Assembly (NCBI GenBank): GCA_037127585.1
Contig: JBAXYB010000074.1
Location: 1-14,582 of the forward strand
Direction of reading: 5' to 3'
Length of the DNA stretch: 14,582 nt
Origin: CAINDI01 sp037127585
GTDB lineage: Bacteria; Verrucomicrobiota; Verrucomicrobiia; Palsa-1439
The position numbers and the translations under genes were made by a program. The notes under the pieces were generated by a model. The model searched no databases. It had not been told where the DNA came from and saw only the letters and a program-made list of their open reading frames with translations. Within the stretch, counting starts at the first letter, position 1; each line of letters starts with the position of its first letter. Below are positions 7,095 through 14,498 of this stretch, in pieces.

Positions 7095-8441
7095 TTAGCG
7101 CTGCAACGCTTGCTGAAGATACGCAACGGTCTGACGGAGGCGCGGGTCTTCGCTCATGCGCAGCTCGATCAGTTTGCAGGCGTGCATCACGGTGCCGTGA
7201 TCGCGGCCACCGAAGGTTTCGCCGATGTCCATCAAGGACCGGTCGGTCAAGGTTCGGCTGAGGAACATCGCGACTTGCCGGGGGAAAGCAACATTTTGTG
7301 GGCGGCGCCGGCTGGTCATGTCGGCCAAGCGGATATCAAAATGTTCGGCGACCTTTTTCTGAATGGAGTCGATGGTGATGGTGCGTTTGGCTTCTTCGTG
7401 AAGGGCGTCGCGCAGGAGAGTTTCGAGGGAATCAATGGTGATTTCTTTGCCGGTCAGCGACGAGTAGGAGGCGACGCGGATGAGGGCGCCTTCCAACCGG
7501 CGGATGTTGGTGCGAATTCGCTCGGCCAGATATTCGATGACGCGGTCCGGAATCTTGACGTCGAGGAGGGCGGCCTTCTTCTTCAAGATGGCGATGCGCG
7601 TTTCGAGGGCGGGCGGCTGTAATTCTGTGACCAGCCCCCATTCAAACCGGGAAACCAACCGGGCTTCCAGGTTCGCAATCTCGGCCGCGGGCCGGTCGCT
7701 CGAGAGGACGATCTGTTTGTGGGCATCGAACAAGGTGTTGAAGGTGTGGAAGAATTCTTCCTGCATCCGTTCTTTTCCGCCCAGGAACTGAATGTCGTCG
7801 ATCAGCAACACGTCCACGCTCCGGTATTTCTTGCGGAACTTGGTCATCGTGCTGGTTTGAATCGCTTGGATGAACTCGTTGGTAAATTGCTCAGAGGACA
7901 GGTAGCAAACTTTGCCGCCTTTGAGACTGGTGGCAACGGTGTGGCCGATGGCCTGCATCAGGTGGGTCTTGCCTAAGCCGACGCCGCCGTAGATGAAGAG
8001 CGGGTTGTAAGCGCGGGCCGGCGCTTGCGCTACCGCCAACGCGGCGGCATGGGCAAAATTATTGTTCGGGCCGATGACGAAAGACTCGAAGCTGTACCGG
8101 GGATTCAGTTTGGCGTCCAGCGTAGTGCGGGCGGGTGCGACGGCCGGGGTGCGTTCTTCACGAGTGGCCGTCGTGGAGTCACCACTCTTGCCGGCGGCGA
8201 TGACGAACTTTACTTGGAGCGGTTCTTTCGCGACTTGATTGACGGCTTCCCGGACCAGGGAGAGGAAATTGTCTTGTAACCAGATTTGGGAGAACTCATT
8301 GGCGACGCCGAGCTGAAGGGTGTCGTCCGCGATTGCGACCGGCTGGATGGGCGCAAACCAACGGCTAAACAAATCCGGATTGAGCATCGTCTGTAGGACG
8401 CGGCTGGCGTCTTGCCAAAGTTGCACGTGCCCTCGTGTCAT
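7095..8441 (-). CDS. dnaA: Chromosomal replication initiator protein DnaA
   Basis: AAA+ initiator that binds DnaA boxes at oriC and melts the origin. All four domains are visible in 448 residues: an N-terminal interaction domain (about 8-70, LWQDASRVLQTML then NPDLFSRWFAPI), a short low-complexity linker (about 82-112), the AAA+ core with Walker A GGVGLGKT at 152-159 and Walker B LLIDDIQFL at 212-220, and the DNA-binding domain (about 350-448). That domain carries RRRPQNVAFPRQVAMFLSR and the signature GETFGGRDHGTVMHACKLIE. The first ATG at 8441 has a weak GGGG upstream; a GTG five codons later (GAGGG just before it) is a possible alternative. Upstream lies the gene-free candidate origin with a DnaA-like box 28 bases from the start, consistent with autoregulation. 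Confidence 0.97.
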   Translation of the reverse strand: MTRGHVQLWQDASRVLQTMLNPDLFSRWFAPIQPVAIADDTLQLGVANEFSQIWLQDNFLSLVREAVNQVAKEPLQVKFVIAAGKSGDSTTATREERTPAVAPARTTLDAKLNPRYSFESFVIGPNNNFAHAAALAVAQAPARAYNPLFIYGGVGLGKTHLMQAIGHTVATSLKGGKVCYLSSEQFTNEFIQAIQTSTMTKFRKKYRSVDVLLIDDIQFLGGKERMQEEFFHTFNTLFDAHKQIVLSSDRPAAEIANLEARLVSRFEWGLVTELQPPALETRIAILKKKAALLDVKIPDRVIEYLAERIRTNIRRLEGALIRVASYSSLTGKEITIDSLETLLRDALHEEAKRTITIDSIQKKVAEHFDIRLADMTSRRRPQNVAFPRQVAMFLSRTLTDRSLMDIGETFGGRDHGTVMHACKLIELRMSEDPRLRQTVAYLQQALQR

Positions 8442-8468
8442 GCGGCCCCAATCGCGCGCGGCTGTGAG

Positions 8469-8477
8469 TTATTCACA
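8469..8477 (+). promoter_or_regulatory. DnaA-box-like site near the dnaA start
   Basis: TTATTCACA matches the consensus TTATNCACA fully. It is embedded in a symmetrical TGTGA-N5-TCACA (8463-8477) 28 bases upstream of the dnaA ATG, a position suited to autoregulation or origin function. Confidence 0.5.
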
Positions 8478-8481
8478 ATTT

Positions 8482-8511
8482 GTTGACAGTTCCCCATGGC
8501 GGTTGACAGTT
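8482..8511. repeat. Tandem 10-base repeat GTTGACAGTT, 20-base period
   Basis: Identical GTTGACAGTT copies at 8482-8491 and 8502-8511 start exactly 20 bases apart, close to two helical turns, so both would face the same side of the DNA. They lie 40-70 bases upstream of dnaA, next to the DnaA-like box. The TTGACA inside each has no properly spaced -10 on the plus strand, so a protein-binding site is likelier than a promoter. Confidence 0.4.
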
Positions 8512-8772
8512 TCTTCTATATTCCCGTCAAGGCGCGCAGAGACAAGTTGATGAACTCGGTGCGACGACAAACACGGTCGTCAGAACACCCCGGTGACAGC
8601 GGAAACTCGCAAACTCGTCTCGGCCGGCAACTAAACCGGCATCTATCCGCCGCAAACCTCGTCACAACCTACATACCAAAGAAGCCGCCTGTGAACTTCA
8701 ATAAAATCTCCAACCCAGGTTCTCCAAACATCCCGCCCGATTCGACCGGCGGCAACCCGTGTTGCTAACAAG

Positions 8773-8781
8773 TTATTCACA
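8773..8781 (+). promoter_or_regulatory. Second DnaA-box-like site in the candidate origin
   Basis: TTATTCACA, identical and in the same orientation as the box at 8469-8477, 304 bases away and about 50 bases before the AT-rich tract. Confidence 0.5.
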
Positions 8782-8832
8782 GAACTAATTTCTCGCTCTC
8801 TTTCGCCTTGAGCGCGCGGAGCATAGAGAGTG

Positions 8833-8927
8833 GAAATTTTTTCTGCAACAGAAAATTCTAGTGAACGGAAAATTTTATTTACCGGCTTGCGTAAGATGCA
8901 GCAGAAATTTTTTTGATCCGAAAAACA
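8833..8927. repeat. AT-rich tract with repeated GAAA(A)TTTT elements (possible unwinding element)
   Basis: Four related blocks occur within about 80 bases: GAAATTTTTT (8833-8842), GAAAATTC (8851-8858), GAAAATTTT (8868-8876) and GAAATTTTTTT (8904-8914). The first two also form a TTTTCTG-CAA-CAGAAAA hairpin. In an otherwise GC-rich chromosome this is a natural candidate for the origin's DNA-unwinding element, but that role is inferred from position and composition. Confidence 0.4.
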
Positions 8928-8933
8928 GCGCCG

Positions 8934-8968
8934 AAAAAAGAAAGCCCGGAGTTTTCACTCCGGGCTTT
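8934..8968 (-). terminator. Rho-independent terminator of the glutamine synthetase gene
   Basis: A perfect 12-bp stem, AAAGCCCGGAGT paired with ACTCCGGGCTTT around the loop TTTC, is followed on the minus strand by a run of six T residues (8939-8934). It begins 27 bases beyond the glutamine synthetase stop. Confidence 0.88.
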
Positions 8969-8994
8969 CGGTGATGAGTTATTGGCTTGGTGAA

Positions 8995-10020
<1,026 letters not shown>

Positions 10021-10059
10021 GTGTGTGTGAACTCCCGATGTTGTTAGTTTGAGTTGGTT

Positions 10060-10083
10060 GCCAAACAGCTTGGCTGAACAAGC
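10060..10083 (-). other. Overlapping alternative hairpins in the glutamine synthetase leader
   Basis: GCCAA (10060-10064) can pair with TTGGC (10070-10074), while GCTTG (10068-10072) can pair with CAAGC (10079-10083). The two stems share bases, so only one can form. Both would lie at the very 5' end of an mRNA begun from the sigma-54-like element. Stems are only 5 bp, so this is weak evidence for leader control. Confidence 0.2.
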
Positions 10084-10095
10084 ACTGGTCGGTTT

Positions 10096-10111
10096 AGCAG
10101 GCGAAATGCCA
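10096..10111 (-). promoter_or_regulatory. Candidate sigma-54 (-24/-12) promoter of glutamine synthetase
   Basis: On the minus strand TGGCAT-N5-CTGCT keeps the invariant GG and GC at the right 10-base spacing of the TGGCAC-N5-TTGCW consensus, with two mismatches. Initiation would fall near 10085, about 65 bases before the ATG. No matching enhancer-protein (NtrC) palindrome was found upstream, so confidence is low. Confidence 0.3.
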
Positions 10112-10289
10112 TTTGTGAAGTCACTTGTTTAGCCAATGCGAAAATAGTTTCTAACTGGGCTTTGTCACGGCGGTTACCGGAGCTAGGATTTTGGATTGAG
10201 GCTGAGCGCGCCAACCGGCAACTGTATTTATTTGCTCTGCATGCGCAATAATTCTCCCTATATTAGAAAGTCAGCAGGACGTCCCTTAT

Positions 10290-10673
10290 ATGCTGAAAGT
10301 CAAAGATACACTCCGGGCAACGGTCAACCTCAGTTTCGACGGTCTGGTTTATAAGACGTACCACGGGCCGGATGCGATGACGCGATTTACGAATGAGACG
10401 CGAGTTTTGCGGCATCTGGAAGCCCGCGGCTGTCAGTTCGTGCCGAAGCTGCTCGAAGCGGATGCCCAGAAACCGCAGATCGTCACGTCGAACTGCGGGA
10501 GTCGGGTGGAGCATTTGGATGCGGCGCGGTTGAAAGAATTGTTTGCTGAACTGGAACAATTCGGTGTGCGCCACGATGATCCCGATATTCGCAACGTGAC
10601 CTACCGGCAATCTGATGGGCGATTTTGCCTGATTGATTTTGAGTTCGCCACTATCCTCCCGGGGTTTGAATAA
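10290..10673 (+). CDS. Very small atypical kinase-fold protein (WaaP/RIO/APH-like)
   Basis: A 127-residue protein holding the minimal landmarks of a protein-kinase-like fold: VYKTY with Lys22 (beta-3 lysine), TNETRVLRHL with Glu36 (helix C), a catalytic loop HDDPDIRN at 95-102 with the H-x-D-x4-N spacing of aminoglycoside and lipopolysaccharide kinases (Asp97, Asn102), and LIDFEFA with Asp116 in the DFG position. No Gly-rich loop is recognisable, and the helical C-lobe after DFE is almost absent, so it is about half a normal kinase. The ATG has AGGA eleven bases upstream. The next gene, a PP2C phosphatase, begins four bases after its stop, so the two are almost certainly co-transcribed and may act on a common substrate. 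Small-molecule or protein substrate is unknown; it could also be a pseudokinase. Confidence 0.65.
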   Translation: MLKVKDTLRATVNLSFDGLVYKTYHGPDAMTRFTNETRVLRHLEARGCQFVPKLLEADAQKPQIVTSNCGSRVEHLDAARLKELFAELEQFGVRHDDPDIRNVTYRQSDGRFCLIDFEFATILPGFE

Positions 10674-10677
10674 CCAC

Positions 10678-11490
10678 GTGACCACACCGGCAAGCATTCA
10701 GTGGTTTGGTGAAACCGATCCCGGTAAGGTCCGCGCCAATAATGAGGACGCCTTTCTGGGTCTCCAGTTTGACGCCCAGGAAGTTCATCGACTCGGCAAG
10801 CACGGGGTCGCCGAGACCGGGCAGACGGATTTTGTCTTCGCGGTGAGCGATGGCATGGGCGGAGCGAAGGCCGGCGAATTTGCCAGCCGGATTGCGGTTG
10901 ATAAAATCACCACCCTGCTCCCGCGCGCGTTCCGGCAATCCGCCGTCGGTTTGGCCAGTGGTTTTGAGGATGTGTTGACAGAAATCTTCAATCAAACCCA
11001 CCGGGCTTTGACGTATGTGGGGAGCAGCTATGAGGAATGCGCCGGCATGGAGGCCACCTTGAGCCTGTGCTGGTTCACGCCCCAGTGGTTGTATTTCGCC
11101 CATATTGGCGACAGCCGGATCTACTACCTACCGGCGCAAGGCAGCGAACTGAAACGGCTCAGTCACGATGATACGCACGTCGACTGGCTCTATCGCAATG
11201 GCCAACTAAATGAACGCGAAGCTCGGACTCATCCCCGGCGCAACGTGCTCCAAAAAGCCCTCGGCGGCGGCAACCAGTTTGTGGACCCGCAACTCGGCGC
11301 GGTGGCCTACACGGCGGGAGATATTTTTCTGCTCTGCACCGACGGTTTGGTGGGCGGACTTTACGACAGTCACATTACCGAGCTGTTGCGCGAGCCCGAG
11401 TCCAGCAACCCAGCGCGCCGGTTGGTCTTGGAGTCGGTAGAAAAAGACGGCCGCGATAACACGACCGCGCTAGTGATCCAGATGGCCTAG
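10678..11490 (+). CDS. PP2C-family Ser/Thr protein phosphatase
   Basis: Metal-dependent phosphatase domain filling the whole 270 residues. Landmarks are KVRANNEDAF (17-26), VSDGMGGAKAGE (56-67) with metal-binding Asp58, GMEATLSL (123-130), AHIGDSRIYYL (141-151), CTDGLVGGL (220-228) with Asp222, and GRDNTTALVI (258-267) with Asp260. No membrane segment or extra domain is present, so it is cytoplasmic. The frame is open back to a TTG at 10633 inside the kinase gene; GTG at 10678 was chosen because the conserved domain begins directly after it, but no strong ribosome-binding site decides the start. It is paired with the kinase-like gene and convergent with glnB, with four bases between the stop codons. 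A GCGAAC/GTTCGC inverted repeat (10-base loop) spans the junction. Confidence 0.9.
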   Translation: MTTPASIQWFGETDPGKVRANNEDAFLGLQFDAQEVHRLGKHGVAETGQTDFVFAVSDGMGGAKAGEFASRIAVDKITTLLPRAFRQSAVGLASGFEDVLTEIFNQTHRALTYVGSSYEECAGMEATLSLCWFTPQWLYFAHIGDSRIYYLPAQGSELKRLSHDDTHVDWLYRNGQLNEREARTHPRRNVLQKALGGGNQFVDPQLGAVAYTAGDIFLLCTDGLVGGLYDSHITELLREPESSNPARRLVLESVEKDGRDNTTALVIQMA

Positions 11491-11494
11491 CGAA

Positions 11495-11833
11495 CTAAAC
11501 CGCCTGTTCGCCGCTTTCTTCCGTGCGAATGCGAACGGCCTGTTCCACGGGCATCACAAAAATCTTTCCATCACCGATCTTGCCGGTCTTGGCGGTTTTC
11601 AGAATCGCAGCGACGGCGGCTTCAACCACGCCGTCGGCCACGACGATTTCCAATTTGAGCTTGGGAAGAAAATCCACCGTGTACTCGCTGCCCCGGTAAA
11701 TTTCCGTGTGGCCTTTTTGCCGGCCAAAGCCTTTCACTTCACTGACCGTCATCCCTTCGACGCCAACCGCGGCCAACGCTTCTTTGACGTCTTCGAGTTT
11801 GAACGGCTTGATGATCGCTTCAATTTTTTTCAT
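11495..11833 (-). CDS. glnB: Nitrogen regulatory protein PII
   Basis: Small trimeric sensor of 2-oxoglutarate, ATP/ADP and nitrogen status that controls enzymes and transporters. The 112 residues start MKKIEAIIKPFKLEDVKEAL and carry the T-loop FGRQKGHTEIYRGSEYTVDF (36-55). That loop contains Tyr51, the uridylylation site in enterobacteria, and Ser49, the phosphorylation site in cyanobacteria. The ATP-binding segment TGKIGDGKIFVMPVEQAVRI follows. GGAG eight bases before the ATG supports the start. It lies 65 bases downstream of the EF-G-like gene on the same strand and may be co-transcribed or have its own promoter. No amtB is present in the window, so GlnB and GlnK cannot be told apart with certainty. 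Confidence 0.95.
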   Translation of the reverse strand: MKKIEAIIKPFKLEDVKEALAAVGVEGMTVSEVKGFGRQKGHTEIYRGSEYTVDFLPKLKLEIVVADGVVEAAVAAILKTAKTGKIGDGKIFVMPVEQAVRIRTEESGEQAV

Positions 11834-11898
11834 GTTTTATCTCCGAAAGGTGTTGGGATGTTAGAGAAGAACGACACGAACAACAACTCAAAAGCAGA

Positions 11899-13914
11899 CT
11901 ACCCGTTTTTCTTCGCCGCCAGCGTGTCGGCGACAACCTTCTGCGCGATATGCGCCGGCACTTGTTCGTAGTGGCTGTACTCCATCTCAAACGACGCCCG
12001 CCCGCCGGTCATGGAACGCAGTTCGCTCGCGTACTTAAACAACTCCGCCTGCGGGACCTGCGCCGTGATTTTCTGCAACCCATCCACCGCGTCGACGCCG
12101 AGGATGCGGCCGCGCCGGTGATTCAGGTCGCCGGTAATGTCGCCCATGTAATGGTCGGGCACGTACACATTCACGTTCATGACCGGTTCGAGCAAGACCG
12201 GCCGCGCTTTTTGCATCGCTTCCTTGAACGCGTGCAGCCCGGCAATCTTGAAGCTGATTTCGTTCGAGTCCACATCATGGTACGAGCCGTCGTACACAAC
12301 CGCTTTCACATCTTCGACGGGAAACCCGGCCACACTGCCGGCCGTCATTCCTTCAACGCAACCCTTCTCCACCGCCGGTATGAAGTTGCGCGGAATCGTG
12401 CCGCCGACCACTTCGCTATCAAACTCAAAACCGGTCCCCCGCTCGCGCGGCTCGATCCGCACGTAGGCTTCGCCGTATTGACCATGCCCACCGGATTGTT
12501 TCTTGTGCTTGTAGTGGCCGTCGCCCTTCGCGGTGATCGTCTCTTTGTAATCCACCTTCGGCGTGCTCAAGTCCACGTTCACGCCGAGCTTCTTCTTCAT
12601 CGTGTCCACGACGACTGCCAGATGCATGTCGCCCATGCCGGAGATGACGAGTTCCTTCGTGTTCGGATTCCGGTGCATGTGGAACGTCGGGTCTTCTTCC
12701 AGCAGCCGGTGGAGGGCGATGCTGATTTTCTCCTCGTCTTTAATCGTGTGCGGATGCACCGCATAACTCATGACCGCCGCCGGGAACTTGATCGCCGGGA
12801 ACTCCACTGGCCGGCGCGGATCGCAAAGCGTGTTATTGATGTGCACATCTTTCAGCTTGGCCAACGCAACAATCTCACCGGGGCCAGCCTCGGCAACCGG
12901 GGCTTGTGATTTACCCTGCAGCCGGAGCAACTGCGGGATGCGTTCCTTCGTACCCCGGGTCGCATTAACCACATCCAGATCTTGTTTGAGCGTCCCGGCC
13001 ATGATGCGGACGTAAGTGAGGTGACCGGCAAACGGGTCAATCGTGGCCTTGAAGACAAACCCGGCAAACGGCGCTTTCGCATCCGGCTCGATCCCCTCGA
13101 CCGGCCCGCGATCCAACGGCGACGGCAAGAGCGCCACGACGCCTTCGAGCAGATTGCGCACGCCAATCTCCTTCTCCGCGCAACCGCAATAAATCGGCAC
13201 CGTACTACCCTTCGCCACGCCGGCGTGCGTGCCCTTGGTGATCTCGTCGAGCGTGAGCGCCTGACCGCCGAGAAATTCTTCGAGCAGTTTGTCGTCCTGT
13301 TCCGCCGCCGCTTCTTCGAGTGCTTCGTGAGCCTTGTGAAATTGCGCGCGCAACTCCGCCGGCACATCCGCTTCCGGCGTCGTCCGCAGATTCAGGACCT
13401 TGGAGAAGCCAGCCTCCTGACCGAGCGGCATCTCGAACGGAATGCAGTTCTTACCGAAAACCTGTTGGATTTGTTCGACGCACCGGAAAAAATCGCTGTT
13501 CTCCTTGTCGAGTTTGCTCACAAAGATGAGCCGGGGTTTCTGCGCTTCGTCGAGTAACTTCCAAACCCGCCGAGTCCCGACTTCCACGCCGGTCACACCG
13601 TCAACCACGATTATCGCCGCGTCCGCTGCGCGAATGGCTGCGATTGTCTCGCCGGTAAAATCCGCAAAGCCCGGTGTGTCGAGCAAGTAGATCTGGTGCT
13701 CCTGCCATTTGCAGTGAAATGGCTTGGCGTGAATGGTGATCTTGCGTTCGAGTTCGTCCGGCAAGCAATCGCAGTTACTCGTGCCGTTCCCCGGGCGGCC
13801 GTGTTTATCCACGGCCTTCGCGAGAAACAGGCACGCATCGAGCAACGAAGTTTTTCCACTGGCAGCGTGACCAACCACGGCCACGGTTCGGACCTTCGCA
13901 GTATCCACAGGCAT
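11899..13914 (-). CDS. fusA: Elongation factor G-like translational GTPase (divergent paralogue)
   Basis: A 671-residue EF-G-family protein with all five domains: GTPase (about 1-265), domain II (about 280-370), III (380-455), IV (455-575, with tip SGGHGQYGEAYVRIEP and loop YDGSYHDVDSNEISFKIAG) and V (575-660). The G motifs are unusual. G1 is GHAASGKT (15-22); switch I reads ERKITI where canonical EF-G has RGITI; G3 is DTPGFADF (79-86), with Phe83 replacing the catalytic His; G4 is SKLD (133-136) instead of NKxD. This pattern resembles FusA2-type EF-G-like proteins rather than the main EF-G, so its role may be ribosome recycling, stress translation or slow-GTPase activity. The ATG at 13914 has GGAGAG seven bases upstream; the open frame extends to 14337 but that part overlaps the divergent gene and is not conserved. 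Confidence 0.88.
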   Translation of the reverse strand: MPVDTAKVRTVAVVGHAASGKTSLLDACLFLAKAVDKHGRPGNGTSNCDCLPDELERKITIHAKPFHCKWQEHQIYLLDTPGFADFTGETIAAIRAADAAIIVVDGVTGVEVGTRRVWKLLDEAQKPRLIFVSKLDKENSDFFRCVEQIQQVFGKNCIPFEMPLGQEAGFSKVLNLRTTPEADVPAELRAQFHKAHEALEEAAAEQDDKLLEEFLGGQALTLDEITKGTHAGVAKGSTVPIYCGCAEKEIGVRNLLEGVVALLPSPLDRGPVEGIEPDAKAPFAGFVFKATIDPFAGHLTYVRIMAGTLKQDLDVVNATRGTKERIPQLLRLQGKSQAPVAEAGPGEIVALAKLKDVHINNTLCDPRRPVEFPAIKFPAAVMSYAVHPHTIKDEEKISIALHRLLEEDPTFHMHRNPNTKELVISGMGDMHLAVVVDTMKKKLGVNVDLSTPKVDYKETITAKGDGHYKHKKQSGGHGQYGEAYVRIEPRERGTGFEFDSEVVGGTIPRNFIPAVEKGCVEGMTAGSVAGFPVEDVKAVVYDGSYHDVDSNEISFKIAGLHAFKEAMQKARPVLLEPVMNVNVYVPDHYMGDITGDLNHRRGRILGVDAVDGLQKITAQVPQAELFKYASELRSMTGGRASFEMEYSHYEQVPAHIAQKVVADTLAAKKNG

Positions 13915-13996
13915 AGATTTCTCTCCGTAACGGGGTGCTACGCCCGCGAGTTTCCCAGAAAGCCAAGTCGAAGCAACAGAAAACTTTCTTTCCGAG

Positions 13997-14025
13997 TTGA
14001 CGCCGGTGGGAAAAATTCCTTTGAT
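13997..14025 (+). promoter_or_regulatory. Candidate promoter of the small exported protein
   Basis: TTGACG (13997-14002) and TTTGAT (14020-14025) are spaced by 17 bases and match the consensus at five and four positions. Initiation would fall near 14032, about 45 bases before the start codon. Confidence 0.35.
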
Positions 14026-14077
14026 GGGCGGCGTTCTGACGGAGAGTTCAACCCAACCCCAACCGGAGGCAGAAGTA

Positions 14078-14431
14078 ATGAAAAAAGCAGCTCTAGCCGT
14101 AATCGCCGCAATCGTCGCCGTAACCTTCGCGTTACCGGCATTTGCCGAAGACGCCAAACCCGAGAAACCCAAGAAGCGCGAGTTCACCGGGGAAGTGACC
14201 GCGGTCGACGCCGCCGCCAAGACCGTGACGCTTAAGAACAAGGACGGCGAGTCCAAGACCTTCGCCGCCGCCGCCGCCAAGATCGCGACGGCTGACAAGA
14301 AAGTTGGCGAGTTGACCGACCTGAAGGTTGGCGACAAAGTGAAGGCTAATTACACTGAAGAAGGCGGGAAAAACGTGGCCAGCAAGATCGCTCCGCCCGC
14401 TCCGCCGAAAGAAAAGAAGAAGGCTTCCTAA
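14078..14431 (+). CDS. Small exported protein of unknown function
   Basis: A 117-residue protein with a textbook signal peptide (MKKAALAVIAAIVAVTFALP, cleavage likely after AFA at residue 23). The mature protein begins with a Lys/Pro/Glu-rich stretch (24-34). A compact beta-strand-rich module follows (about 35-104), with the pattern FTGEVTAVDAAAKTVTLKN and then LKVGDKVKANY, as in small OB-like DUF5666-type periplasmic domains. The tail is Pro then Lys-rich (PPAPPKEKKKAS). A strong GGAGG eight bases before the ATG fixes the start, although the frame is open further upstream. The mature protein is very rich in Lys and Ala and has no Cys. It is divergent from the EF-G-like gene and followed by a strong terminator, so it is a single-gene unit. 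I do not recognise the function. Confidence 0.82.
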   Translation: MKKAALAVIAAIVAVTFALPAFAEDAKPEKPKKREFTGEVTAVDAAAKTVTLKNKDGESKTFAAAAAKIATADKKVGELTDLKVGDKVKANYTEEGGKNVASKIAPPAPPKEKKKAS

Positions 14432-14449
14432 CCACTCAATCGCTACTGC

Positions 14450-14492
14450 AAAAAAAACGGGGAGTCCGGCAACGGATTCCCCGTTTTGTTTT
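14450..14492. terminator. Bidirectional rho-independent terminator with GCAA tetraloop
   Basis: A 15-bp stem (one G-T pair) runs AAAACGGGGA-GTCCG, loop GCAA, CGGAT-TCCCCGTTTT. It is followed by TTTTGTTTT on the plus strand and preceded by eight A residues, which form a U-run for minus-strand transcripts. It sits between the ends of two convergent genes and can serve both. Confidence 0.92.
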
Positions 14493-14498
14493 GCGGAA

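Larger units (their letters stand above)
8442..8932. other. Candidate replication origin (oriC) region upstream of dnaA
   Basis: About 490 gene-free bases between dnaA and the glutamine synthetase terminator. It contains two identical 11-base sites AGTTATTCACA in the same orientation (8467-8477 after one G/A difference in the preceding base, and 8771-8781), a doubled GTTGACAGTT next to the first box, and several short hairpins: GACGAC/GTCGTC at 8563-8581, GCCGG/CCGGC at 8623-8640 and GCAAC/GTTGC at 8752-8765. An AC-rich, G-poor stretch spans about 8560-8770 and an AT-rich repeat tract spans 8833-8927. Placement beside dnaA, box clustering and an AT-rich zone are the usual features of bacterial origins. 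Box number is low, so this is a candidate only. Confidence 0.5.

Noticed and set aside
8483..8522. TTGACA motifs at 8483 and 8503 as plus-strand promoters
   Set aside because: The only -10-like sequence, TATATT at 8517-8522, is 8 bases from the second TTGACA (the other is too far), and no plus-strand gene follows before the glnII terminator.
8496..8768. 90-codon frame in the candidate origin region
   Set aside because: No ribosome-binding site and no recognisable protein pattern; rich in Ser, Pro, Asn and Arg as expected from the AC-rich DNA there, and it overlaps repeats and box-like sites. It is also not rpmH, which often lies next to dnaA.
11490..11511. GCGAAC/GTTCGC inverted repeat at the PP2C-glnB convergent junction as a terminator
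   Set aside because: Only a 6-bp stem with a 10-base loop and no proper U-run; it overlaps both stop codons. Kept as a note, not called.
11950..12909. 319-codon plus-strand frame opposite the EF-G-like gene
   Set aside because: Composition rich in His, Arg and Val without motifs; the minus-strand frame is unmistakably EF-G.
13801..13910. TTATCCACG and GTATCCACA as DnaA boxes
   Set aside because: They lie inside the coding sequence of the EF-G-like gene, far from the candidate origin, and are expected by chance.
13915..14337. N-terminal extension of the EF-G-like frame
   Set aside because: The extension overlaps the divergent exported-protein gene, lacks a start signal, and the conserved GTPase begins just after the well-placed ATG at 13914.
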